Positions 1 through 7,596 of a stretch of 64,000 nucleotides of DNA are shown in pieces (within the stretch, counting starts at the first letter, position 1; each line of letters begins with the position of its first letter). Source of the DNA: Burkholderiales bacterium (GTDB taxonomy: Bacteria > Pseudomonadota > Gammaproteobacteria > Burkholderiales > Eutrophovitaceae); contig DATMAN010000068.1 of assembly GCA_035560005.1 (NCBI GenBank), positions 62,001 to 126,000 of the forward strand. Direction: 5' to 3'. The notes under the pieces were generated by a model that had not been told where the DNA came from, searched no databases, and was given only the letters and a program-made list of their open reading frames with translations. Position numbers and translations under genes: made by a program.

Positions 1-736
1 CCTGCTGGCTTGCGCCTGCGCGCAAAGATTCGCTCTGGCCGGTGCTCGTTTCGGTCTGTCCGGGCCGGGGATCATCCAGGCGCTGGGTGGAGTGACCGAA
101 CTCGACGCCTCCGACCGTGACGCCGTGCAAAGGCTGCTGGGTGTCTCGGCGCGACACGGCGCTCGCCTGTTCGAGCGGATTTGCGACGACAATGGTCCAG
201 CGCTGCGCACCGCTCTATCCGGGCTGCTGGCGGCCCGGCCGACGATCGACTTGCACGCCGAGCACCGACGGTTGCGCGAGCGTCTGACCAAGGCCGGCGT
301 GGCGGTTCACGCGCCGGGCGACGCCTGGCGCGCGTTCGGGTCAGGGCGCGCGGTCGGCGCGCTCGAATGCTGGCTGGCCGCCGATGCGGTCCTCGATCGC
401 CCGGCGGAAGATCTCGCAATCACCCTCGACTCTCCGGGTCAGGCGACCACGCGCCTGGACGAAGCTGTGGGGTTGTCTCAATACGTCGCGCACCTGGCCT
501 TGTGCCTGGCCAGCTTCAGGGCGGGCGGCGGGCGGCTGCGGCTGCGGCTCGGCGGCGAAGCCGCTGGCGCGATCTATGTGGCGCTCGCCGCGCCAGCCGA
601 TCGTGTCAGTGCCTCGCGCTCGACCCTCGTCAGAACGCTGCCGCCGCGCGCAGTCGCCGAGGTACTGCGGACACCGGCGGCCGAGGAAAGCATCGAAGCG
701 GCGCTCACTGCCGGCGTGGTGGACGAAATCGCATGA
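1..736 (+). CDS. Malonate decarboxylase beta/gamma-subunit-like carboxyltransferase, 3' part
   Basis: The reading frame is open from base 2, so the N-terminus lies outside the window. The visible part starts in a crotonase/carboxyltransferase-like stretch with a GLSGPGII segment followed by a DASDRDAV segment. This resembles the GLNGP...SRD region of MdcD, the beta subunit of biotin-independent malonate decarboxylase. The C-terminal third (GGEAAGAIYVALAAPADR) looks more like the MdcE gamma subunit. The TGA stop overlaps the ATG of the malonyl-CoA synthetase gene (ATGA), so both are probably translated from one mRNA. A malonate-related role is inferred from that neighbour. It could instead be another decarboxylase or enoyl-CoA hydratase-like protein. 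Confidence 0.5.
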   Translation, partial: LLACACAQRFALAGARFGLSGPGIIQALGGVTELDASDRDAVQRLLGVSARHGARLFERICDDNGPALRTALSGLLAARPTIDLHAEHRRLRERLTKAGVAVHAPGDAWRAFGSGRAVGALECWLAADAVLDRPAEDLAITLDSPGQATTRLDEAVGLSQYVAHLALCLASFRAGGGRLRLRLGGEAAGAIYVALAAPADRVSASRSTLVRTLPPRAVAEVLRTPAAEESIEAALTAGVVDEIA

Positions 737-2244
737 GCGGCGCCAACCTGTACGCGGCAATCGCACAGGCGAATGCCCGGCGCAGCGAGGCAATCGCGCT
801 GGAAACCGAGGACGGTGCGCAATACCGTTACGGCGACCTCGACGCCTGGTCGGCGCGTTATGCGAACCTGATGGTCGGTCTGGGACTCGCGCCGGGTGAT
901 CGCGTCGCGGTGCAGACGGAGAAAAGCCACCACGCGCTGTTCTTCTACCTGGCGTGCCTGCGCGCCGGGCTGGTGTATGTACCGCTGAATACCGCCTATC
1001 AGAGGAGCGAGCTGGAATACTTCCTCCAGGATGCCGAACCGCGCCTCGTCGTTGGGCAGATCGGTCGCGAAGGGCAACTGGCCGAGCTGCTGCGCGCAAG
1101 TTCTGCATCGCGACTGCTGACGTTGGACGAGACCGGCACCGGGAGCCTGCGCGAGGCAGCCGAAACGTGCGCGGCGCACTTCGACACGGTCGGGGTCGCG
1201 CCGGATCAGCTCGCGGTCATCATCTACACCTCGGGGACCACCGGACGTCCCAAGGGCGCGATGGTCACCCACCGCAACCTGCTGTCCAACGCCCTGGCTC
1301 TGATCCGCAGTTGGGGATTCACCGATCGCGACGTGCTGCTGCACGCACTGCCGATGTTCCACGTGCACGGCCTGTTTGTCGCCAACCACTGCGCGCTGCT
1401 TTCGGGAGCGAAGATGCTCTGGCGGCGGAAATTCGACCCGCGTGCCGCGTTGCGCGACCTGCCGCGCGCCACGGTGTTCATGGGAGTCCCGACTTACTAC
1501 ACGCGGCTGCTGGCCGAGTCCGAGTTCGGGCGTGCGCAGTGCTCCGGCATGCGTCTGTTCATCTCCGGTTCGGCACCGTTGTTGCCGGACACCTTCGGGC
1601 AATTCGAGGCACGCGCCGGTTTGCGGATCCTGGAGCGCTACGGCATGTCGGAAGCGGGAATGATCGCGTCCAACCCGCTGAGCGGCGAACGCCGGCCCGG
1701 CACCGTGGGATTCCCCCTTCCGGGTGTGAGCGTGCGCGTCGCCGATGCCGAGGACCGGGTGCTGCCTGTCGGCGCGGCCGGCATGATCCAGGTCAAGGGC
1801 GACAACGTCTTCGCCGGCTACTGGCGTCGACCGGAGGCCACGAGGCAGGAGTTCACGTCGGACGGCTGGTTTCGTACCGGCGATATCGGCAGCTTCGACC
1901 GCGACGGTTATCTGTCGATCGTGGGACGCGCCAAGGATCTCATCATCAGCGGCGGCTACAACGTCTATCCGAGGGAAGTGGAATCGGTGCTGGAGCGCCT
2001 GCCGGGCGTGGCGGAGTCCGCGGTGGTGGGTGTGCCGCACCCGGATTTCGGGGAGGCGGTGACCGCGGTCGTGGTCGCCGTGCCCGGCGCCGTGCTGAAC
2101 GAAAACGAAATCATCGCGGCACTCAAATCGCAGCTCGCCAACTACAAGGTTCCCAAGCGTGTGTTCATCGTAGCGGAGCTGCCGCGCAACGCCATGGGCA
2201 AGGTCCAGAAGAACCTCCTGCGGGAACTTTTCGCTCGGGCATGA
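733..2244 (+). CDS. matB: Malonyl-CoA synthetase (MatB-like acyl-CoA ligase)
   Basis: 503-residue ANL-superfamily adenylating enzyme, expected to form malonyl-CoA from malonate, CoA and ATP in the cytoplasm. The P-loop motif YTSGTTGRPKGAM is near residue 165. It is followed by ERYGMSEAG (A5), GWFRTGD (A7), a GGYNVYPREVE hinge region and the C-terminal catalytic lysine motif NAMGKVQKN. The RYGMSEAGMIASNP context and the short length fit MatB better than acetyl-CoA synthetases of about 650 residues. The ATG at 733 overlaps the upstream stop, and the gene's own TGA overlaps the next ATG. The coupling to a malonate-decarboxylase-like gene supports a malonate substrate. A related short dicarboxylate or acyl-CoA ligase is the alternative. 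Confidence 0.82.
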   Translation: MSGANLYAAIAQANARRSEAIALETEDGAQYRYGDLDAWSARYANLMVGLGLAPGDRVAVQTEKSHHALFFYLACLRAGLVYVPLNTAYQRSELEYFLQDAEPRLVVGQIGREGQLAELLRASSASRLLTLDETGTGSLREAAETCAAHFDTVGVAPDQLAVIIYTSGTTGRPKGAMVTHRNLLSNALALIRSWGFTDRDVLLHALPMFHVHGLFVANHCALLSGAKMLWRRKFDPRAALRDLPRATVFMGVPTYYTRLLAESEFGRAQCSGMRLFISGSAPLLPDTFGQFEARAGLRILERYGMSEAGMIASNPLSGERRPGTVGFPLPGVSVRVADAEDRVLPVGAAGMIQVKGDNVFAGYWRRPEATRQEFTSDGWFRTGDIGSFDRDGYLSIVGRAKDLIISGGYNVYPREVESVLERLPGVAESAVVGVPHPDFGEAVTAVVVAVPGAVLNENEIIAALKSQLANYKVPKRVFIVAELPRNAMGKVQKNLLRELFARA

Positions 2245-2852
2245 TCGACGCCCGCGAAACGGCGCAGTTCGCCGAATCGCTCGCCGAGGACATTGCGACC
2301 GCCGGCTATTCGATCCGCGCCGGATTTATCGATGAAGAAGAGCTGGCCGCACTGCGCGCGGCTTTGCTCTCGTTGCAGGCGGTGGGACGCTTCCGTCCAG
2401 CGGGCGTGGGCAAGTCGGCGGAAGTATGCGGCACCGAGCGCAGCGACCGGATCGCGTGGTTGGATCCGGAGCACGCATCACCGGGTGTTTCGGCGGTGTT
2501 GGCGCGCTTCGAAGCATTGCGTCTTGTGCTCAACCGCAGACTGTTTCTCGGGCTGTTCGAACTCGAGTGTCATTTCGCGCACTACCCGCCGGGCGCCTTC
2601 TATCGTAGACATCTGGACCAGCTGCGAGGGGATTCCAGACGCGCACTCACCTGTGTGCTGTATCTGAACGACGCGTGGCGCGCTGAAGATGGCGGGGCTT
2701 TGCGCATTTATCTGGACCTGGAGGGTCGAGCGCTCGATGTCATGCCACAGGGTGGCAGACTGGTCTGTCTGCTCAGCGATCGCTTCGAACACGAAGTTCT
2801 GCCGGCGCAGCGCGATCGCTGGAGCCTCACCGGCTGGTTTCGCCGCCGCTGA
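2241..2852 (+). CDS. 2OG-Fe(II) oxygenase, prolyl-hydroxylase (SM-20/PHD) type
   Basis: 203-residue cytosolic protein with the double-stranded beta-helix iron site. The H-x-D pair is H124 and D126 in YRRHLDQ, the distal histidine is H184 in FEHEV, and an arginine just after (R191 or R193) should bind 2-oxoglutarate. The HYPPGAFYRRHLDQ and VLYLN segments resemble bacterial prolyl hydroxylases related to human PHD2, one of which (Pseudomonas PPHD) hydroxylates EF-Tu. The substrate here is unknown. Its ATG overlaps the matB stop by four bases, and it ends the visible operon. Family assignment is strong; EF-Tu as substrate is only an inference. Confidence 0.82.
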   Translation: MIDARETAQFAESLAEDIATAGYSIRAGFIDEEELAALRAALLSLQAVGRFRPAGVGKSAEVCGTERSDRIAWLDPEHASPGVSAVLARFEALRLVLNRRLFLGLFELECHFAHYPPGAFYRRHLDQLRGDSRRALTCVLYLNDAWRAEDGGALRIYLDLEGRALDVMPQGGRLVCLLSDRFEHEVLPAQRDRWSLTGWFRRR

Positions 2853-2908
2853 CTTTCGGCGTCGATGAACCGCTCGGCGCGCGCAGCGCGAGCGTGGAGG
2901 CACGGCGA

Positions 2909-3709
2909 TCAGGCCGCGAAAAGCGACCACAACATGCGTGAGGCGAGCAGGAAGAGAACCACGGCGAAGATTTTCTTCAACAACGGAACCGGCATGCGAT
3001 GCGCCGCCCGGGCGCCGAGCGGGACGGTGACGAAGGTGCCGAGCACGATCCCAACCAGCGCCGGCAGGTATACATAGCCCATGCTCCAAGGCGGCAGAAG
3101 ATCCAGATCCAGCCCGTGGAAAATGTATCCGGCCGCGCCCGCCGCGGCGATCGGCAGCCCGAGCGCAGCCGATGTCCCGACGGCGTTGCGCATCGGGACG
3201 TTGCACAAGGTCATCAGCGGGATCGAGATCACGCCTCCGCCGGCACCAACCAGGCTGGACATTACGCCGACCAGCACCGCGGCGATCCACATGCCGACCG
3301 GCCCCGGCAATTGCCGCGATGGTTCCGGCCGGATGTCGAGAAACACTTGGGCGGCGGAGTAGTAGACGAACGCGACGAAAATGACCGCCAGATATCTAGA
3401 TCTGAGCGCTTCCGCGACGAAGGTTCCCACCAGCGTGCCGATCACCAGCCCCGGCGCCGCGCGGCGCACGATGTCCCAGCGCACGGCCCCATGACGATGA
3501 TGCGCGCGCAAGCTGGCCAAGGACGTGAAGACGATGCTGGTGAGTGAAGTTCCGAGCGCCAGGTGCAGTACGCGGTCCGGTGCGAAGTCCTGGGCGGCAA
3601 ACAGGAAGACCATCAGCGGAACCAGCAGTACGCCGCCGCCGATTCCGAGCATGCCGGCGAAGAAGCCGACCACAACGCCCATCATCAGATAAGCGACCCA
3701 CCACTCCAC
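2909..3709 (-). CDS. TauE/SafE (sulfite exporter-type) family permease
   Basis: 266-residue integral membrane protein with two homologous halves. Each half contains a glycine-rich helix of the family pattern: GMLGIGGGVLLVPL near residue 20 and SSLVGAGGGVISIPLM near residue 150. About eight membrane segments are visible, which is the usual size and topology for TauE/SafE permeases. Members move sulfite, sulfoacetate or other organosulfur anions, but the substrate cannot be read from this sequence. It lies 30 bases downstream of the EVE-domain gene on the same strand and probably shares its transcript. Confidence 0.85.
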   Translation of the reverse strand: MEWWVAYLMMGVVVGFFAGMLGIGGGVLLVPLMVFLFAAQDFAPDRVLHLALGTSLTSIVFTSLASLRAHHRHGAVRWDIVRRAAPGLVIGTLVGTFVAEALRSRYLAVIFVAFVYYSAAQVFLDIRPEPSRQLPGPVGMWIAAVLVGVMSSLVGAGGGVISIPLMTLCNVPMRNAVGTSAALGLPIAAAGAAGYIFHGLDLDLLPPWSMGYVYLPALVGIVLGTFVTVPLGARAAHRMPVPLLKKIFAVVLFLLASRMLWSLFAA

Positions 3710-3739
3710 CAGGGCGTGCTCCCGATTATCGGGCGCCGT

Positions 3740-4243
<504 letters not shown>

Positions 4244-4294
4244 GAGCGGGTACGCGCGACGAGAAAGCGGCCGAGCCGCCTGTGTCGGAAATGG

Positions 4295-4476
4295 GGAGCC
4301 CCCCGCGAATGCCGTCAGGCCGACGTCTTGAACCGAAGGTTCAAGGGCGGTCGCCTTCCGAGCGCATCAGGCGCTTCCGGACTGGACGCGCACAACAGCG
4401 CTGCTTGAGTCGGCAACCAGAATCATCGTGTTGGTTCAGAGAATCCAAAGCCCGAACAAGCACCGCAGGGGACATC
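4295..4476 (-). ncRNA. ssrS: 6S RNA
   Basis: The stretch just downstream of zapA on the minus strand carries the conserved 3' arm of 6S RNA: CCCTTGAACC, a short loop and GGTTCAAG, then a GCCTGACGGCATTCGCGGGG tail comparable to the E. coli 3' arm. The 5' end CCCCTGCG (4471 to 4464) pairs with CGCGGGGG (about 4307 to 4300) to form the closing stem expected of the molecule. 6S RNA mimics an open promoter and binds sigma-70 RNA polymerase in stationary phase. Position directly after zapA is the classic proteobacterial arrangement. The ends are approximate, and processing from the zapA transcript or an internal promoter are both possible. Confidence 0.88.
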
Positions 4477-4483
4477 GAAGCGT

Positions 4484-4795
4484 TCAAAACAGCTCGTCCT
4501 GCGAGTTCATCGCCTGATCGATGGCTGCCTGCATGCTGGCCATTCTACGCTTCAGCTCCGCGATGTCAAAAGCGCCGTCGACGCGCGTCGACAGCAGCTC
4601 ATGGGCGATGTTGAGCGCCGCCATGATGGCGATGCGCTCCATGCCGATCACTTTGCCGCTGTCCCGGATCTCGCGCATCTTCTGGTCGAGATAGGCGACG
4701 GCCTTGAGCAGATCTTTCTTTTCCTCCTCGGTACACGAGACGCGAAACTGTCGCCCGAGGATCGTCACGTCCAGGCCTGAGGCTTGTTTGCTCAT
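4484..4795 (-). CDS. zapA: Cell division protein ZapA
   Basis: 103-residue protein with the ZapA pattern: an N-terminal head (LDVTILGRQFRVSC), the conserved AVAYLDQKMREIR helix, then a long C-terminal coiled coil ending in DELF. ZapA binds FtsZ and crosslinks protofilaments at the division site. The ATG at 4795 overlaps the stop of the upstream coiled-coil gene (ATGA) and gives the usual length; longer in-frame extensions only run through that neighbour. 6S RNA follows directly, as in many proteobacteria. Confidence 0.93.
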   Translation of the reverse strand: MSKQASGLDVTILGRQFRVSCTEEEKKDLLKAVAYLDQKMREIRDSGKVIGMERIAIMAALNIAHELLSTRVDGAFDIAELKRRMASMQAAIDQAMNSQDELF

Positions 4796-4992
4796 TCGGT
4801 ACCTTCGGGAACCTGCTCCAGCAGCGCTTCGAGGCGGTTCCTGGCGGCGCCGATCTTTTCCGCCAGTCGCTTGTTCTCGTTGCGCGCGCTGGCGAGTTGC
4901 TGCCGCAGCTCGCTGTTGTCCTTGCGGAGCCGCTGGCACAGCTGCACCAACTGATGAATCTTCTGATCGAGTGCGTTGAGGTCAGCTTCCAT
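4792..4992 (-). CDS. Small coiled-coil protein, TIGR02449/ZapB-like
   Basis: 66-residue, almost entirely helical protein starting MEADLNALDQKIHQLVQLC. Heptad-like spacing of leucine and isoleucine runs through to residue 60. Short proteins of this type (TIGR02449 family, reminiscent of ZapB) usually precede zapA in beta- and gammaproteobacteria, and a role in division is inferred from that linkage. The start codon has no Shine-Dalgarno sequence. The promoter's -10 box ends seven bases before the A of this ATG, which suggests a leaderless message. The stop overlaps the zapA start. Confidence 0.8.
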   Translation of the reverse strand: MEADLNALDQKIHQLVQLCQRLRKDNSELRQQLASARNENKRLAEKIGAARNRLEALLEQVPEGTE

Positions 4993-4998
4993 AGGCAC

Positions 4999-5028
4999 AC
5001 TATAGTTTTGAAAATCTAGCAAAGTCAA
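4999..5028 (-). promoter_or_regulatory. Sigma-70 promoter of the coiled-coil/zapA/6S operon
   Basis: Read on the minus strand, TTGACT (5028-5023) and TATAGT (4999-5004) are separated by 18 bases; five of six positions match consensus in each box. By standard spacing transcription would start at about 4992, the A of the coiled-coil gene's ATG. Two ATTCAAAA copies lie 15 to 34 bases upstream of the -35 box. Confidence 0.72.
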
Positions 5029-5042
5029 CTGGTAACGGGACT

Positions 5043-5062
5043 TTTTGAATGTTCTTTTGAAT
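5043..5062. repeat. Direct repeat TTTTGAAT x2, 12-bp period
   Basis: Two identical octamers, TTTTGAAT at 5043-5050 and 5055-5062, lie in an AT-rich island within very GC-rich surroundings. On the minus strand they sit at about -51 to -71 relative to the predicted start of the zapA operon. That placement suits an UP-element-like contact or a regulator half-site pair. No known operator was recognised. Confidence 0.5.
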
Positions 5063-5124
5063 ATTTTGCCCAGTTCTGCCAGCAAGCGCTCACCAGCCCG
5101 GAAGCGATCCGGCGATGCATTAGT

Positions 5125-5130
5125 TAGAAT
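5125..5130 (+). promoter_or_regulatory. Candidate -10 box for the btuB leader
   Basis: TAGAAT lies about 12 bases before the first conserved bases of the cobalamin aptamer, where a -10 box is expected. No convincing -35 hexamer is present 16 to 18 bases upstream, so the promoter is weak or needs an activator. Confidence 0.4.
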
Positions 5131-5139
5131 GACCGTTCG

Positions 5140-5350
5140 CTTCAAGGTGCTCCGGCGCGGCCACGCGCCGGGGTTAAACGGGAAACAGGTCCAAAAGCCT
5201 GTGCTGCCCCCGCAACGGTAGGCGAGTGCGGGCGCGTCTTTCGGAAAACCGGCCCCGGTTTTCCAGGCCACTGTGACTGCGCGCGGATCAGCCGTGCAAC
5301 GTCATGGGAAGGCGACGCGCCAAGTCTCGCAAGCCCGGAGACCGGCCTCG
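5140..5350 (+). promoter_or_regulatory. Cobalamin (B12) riboswitch aptamer
   Basis: Conserved B12-box elements appear in order: GGTGCTCCGG (about 5147), TTAAACGGGAA (5174), GCTGCCCCCGCAACGGTA (5203-5220), GCCACTGTGACTG (5267), CATGGGAAGGC (5303) and AAGCCCGGAGACCGGCC (5331-5346). These are the hallmark sequences of the adenosylcobalamin/aquocobalamin riboswitch class. The aptamer precedes a TonB-dependent receptor gene, the classic btuB target, and should lower its expression when B12 is abundant. The rest of the 4993-5466 gap holds the zapA promoter and the expression platform. Confidence 0.95.
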
Positions 5351-5415
5351 CAAGCGAGAATGGGGTTTCCGCGCGGGGCGGTGTCCAATTCGATTCGCTT
5401 GTCCATCCGCGGAAA

Positions 5416-5460
5416 CTCCCTGTCAACAATCGGCGCGCGGCGGGCGCGCATTACAGGGAG
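5416..5460 (+). promoter_or_regulatory. Shine-Dalgarno-sequestering hairpin of the B12 riboswitch
   Basis: CTCCCTGT (5416-5423) is perfectly complementary to ACAGGGAG (5453-5460). The second arm contains AGGGAG, the ribosome-binding site six bases ahead of the btuB ATG. A GC-rich inner stem lies in the loop. A second helix, TTTCCGCG (5366-5373) with CGCGGAAA (5408-5415), abuts it and may link the aptamer to this switch. No terminator U-tract follows, so control is probably translational. Confidence 0.75.
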
Positions 5461-5466
5461 ATTCGA

Positions 5467-7446
5467 ATGAAGACGCTGTTTCAGTGCGCGGTTGCCGGAC
5501 TGGCGCTGAGCTTTCCGTGCATTGCACTCGCATCGATCGACATCCTGACCGAAGACATCGTCGTCACTCCGACCCGATTCGACGCGAGTCTGGAAAGCCT
5601 GGCGGTCGGAGTGACGGTTATCGAACGCGAACAAATCGAAGCGAGCCGGGTGCGCACCGTCGCCGAGGCGCTGAGCGTACTGGGTGGCGTGCACTCGCGC
5701 GACAACACCGGGCGGCCAAGCCCTCAGCTCGATCTACGCGGCTTTGGAGTGACCGGCGACCAGAACACGCTGGTCCTTGTCAACGGCCAGCGCATCAGCG
5801 AGAACGAGCTTCTGCCGGCCAACGTGGCTTCCATTCCGCTGGCGGCGGTCGAGCGAATCGAGATCCTGCGCAGCGGCGGCGCCGTGCTTTACGGGGGCGG
5901 TGCAACCGGGGGAACGATCAACATCATCACGCGTGCTCCGCGGCCGTATAGCCGCAGCGGCGCGGCGCTCGCGGGCGCCGGGAGCTACGACGCTTACACC
6001 GCGCAGGCCCGCGCAGAACTGTCAGGGGAGCATCTTGGTTTGCGTCTCGGCGTACTGCGGGACGATACCGACAACTACCGGCGCAACAACGCCAACCGCC
6101 AGGATTCCGTCAGTGCAACGCTGCGTCTGGCGCGCGAGCTGGATCGCTGGAACTTCAGCTTCGGGCGCGACCGCCAGGAAACGCGACTGCCGGGCGCCCT
6201 GAGCGAGAGCCAGATTGCTGTGGACCGGCGCGCCGCGGCCTTTCCTGATGACCAGGCTTCGCTCGACACGGATTTCGCGTCGCTGGGTTGGCTGCGTTCG
6301 CTGGATGGTGTCGAGTTCGGTGCCGATGCGACGTATCGGGGACGCGACGCGACCGGCTCGGTCTCGGGCGGCAGCAGCGCAGCGCGCGGACGAACGGTGC
6401 TGCTTTCACCGCGGGCGCGCGTGCGCGGCGTCCTGTTCGGCCAGCCCCACATGCTCGTATTGGGACTAGACTGGGAAAATTGGGAGTATGACACCCTCAC
6501 CGCTTTCCCGGGTTTCGACTCCGATGCCGCATCGGTTCAGAAGAACGGGGCCATCTATGCGCTCGACACCTGGGAGCCGCGCCAGGGCAGCACGCTGACG
6601 CTCGGCGCGCGCGCCCAGCGGAGCCGTACCCGAATCAACGAACGCTCGACGTTCTCGCCGGCCAGCAGCCTCTCCAGAACCGACGGCCTCAAGGCCTATG
6701 AACTGGCGTTGCGTCAACAGCTCGTCGATCGTCTCTCGCTGTACTTCAGGGCGGGCAACAGCTTCAGGCTGGCCACGGTGGACGAAAATCGGGGCAGGCC
6801 GGTGCCGCTGGCGCCGCAGACCTCGCGCGACCGCGAAGTCGCCCTCGAGTACGATGGCGCGGGATACTGGGCACGTGCTGCGGCCTATCGTCTGAACGTG
6901 TCCAACGAGATCCACTTCATGTTCATTCCGGGCGGAGTCTTCGGACTGTTCGGGGCCAACGTGAATCTCCCACCTACACGCCATGAGGGCGCGGAACTGG
7001 GCGCGGGAATGCAGTTCGCGTCCGGAGTGCGGCTTCAGGTGCGCTACGAGTGGCGCCGCGCGCGCTTCCTGGAGGGCCTGTTTGGGGGGACCGATGTCCA
7101 AGGAAACGAGATTCCGCTCGTGCCCCGGCATCTTGCATCGGCGCTGCTCACCTGGCGGCCCACTGAACACTGGAGTATTGGGGCATCGGCCCGTTACGTG
7201 GGCGAACAGCGCTTCGACAACGACCAGAGCAACACGTTCGGAAGCAAGATGCCCGCGTACGTTGTGGCGGACGTCAAGGCAAGCCGGCATTCGGGCAGAT
7301 GGGTCTGGACTCTGGCGATCAACAACCTCTTCGCCGAGGAGTATTTCAGCTACGGCATCCTGAACGGCGCAGGCACCAGCTTCAGTGCCTATCCGGCACC
7401 CGAGCGCAATCTGTTCCTTACGGCCGAATACCGCTTCGGCCGCTGA
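5467..7446 (+). CDS. btuB: TonB-dependent vitamin B12 receptor
   Basis: 659-residue outer-membrane receptor. A signal peptide covers about 22 residues, then a TonB-box-like EDIVVTPTR, a plug domain (TVAEALSVLGGV, QLDLRGFG, VERIEILRSGGAVLYGGGATGGTINI) and a 22-strand-type barrel. The protein ends in an aromatic-rich strand closing with RFGR. Control by the upstream cobalamin riboswitch identifies cobalamin or a related corrinoid as the probable ligand. It stands alone: no BtuFCD or corrinoid salvage gene follows. The receptor family is certain; the ligand assignment rests on the riboswitch. Confidence 0.9.
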   Translation: MKTLFQCAVAGLALSFPCIALASIDILTEDIVVTPTRFDASLESLAVGVTVIEREQIEASRVRTVAEALSVLGGVHSRDNTGRPSPQLDLRGFGVTGDQNTLVLVNGQRISENELLPANVASIPLAAVERIEILRSGGAVLYGGGATGGTINIITRAPRPYSRSGAALAGAGSYDAYTAQARAELSGEHLGLRLGVLRDDTDNYRRNNANRQDSVSATLRLARELDRWNFSFGRDRQETRLPGALSESQIAVDRRAAAFPDDQASLDTDFASLGWLRSLDGVEFGADATYRGRDATGSVSGGSSAARGRTVLLSPRARVRGVLFGQPHMLVLGLDWENWEYDTLTAFPGFDSDAASVQKNGAIYALDTWEPRQGSTLTLGARAQRSRTRINERSTFSPASSLSRTDGLKAYELALRQQLVDRLSLYFRAGNSFRLATVDENRGRPVPLAPQTSRDREVALEYDGAGYWARAAAYRLNVSNEIHFMFIPGGVFGLFGANVNLPPTRHEGAELGAGMQFASGVRLQVRYEWRRARFLEGLFGGTDVQGNEIPLVPRHLASALLTWRPTEHWSIGASARYVGEQRFDNDQSNTFGSKMPAYVVADVKASRHSGRWVWTLAINNLFAEEYFSYGILNGAGTSFSAYPAPERNLFLTAEYRFGR

Positions 7447-7596
7447 TCGTGAGGCCCTTTCGGTCCCCAATAGCGGAGGCTACAATCCATCCAGTCCGCC
7501 GAACCTGGTCACCCGCCCGGCATGACGTTGCGATAGCACCAGACGCGGGTCTGGAGTCCGGGGAACCACAACATCCAACAACCAGAGGAGATCGCC

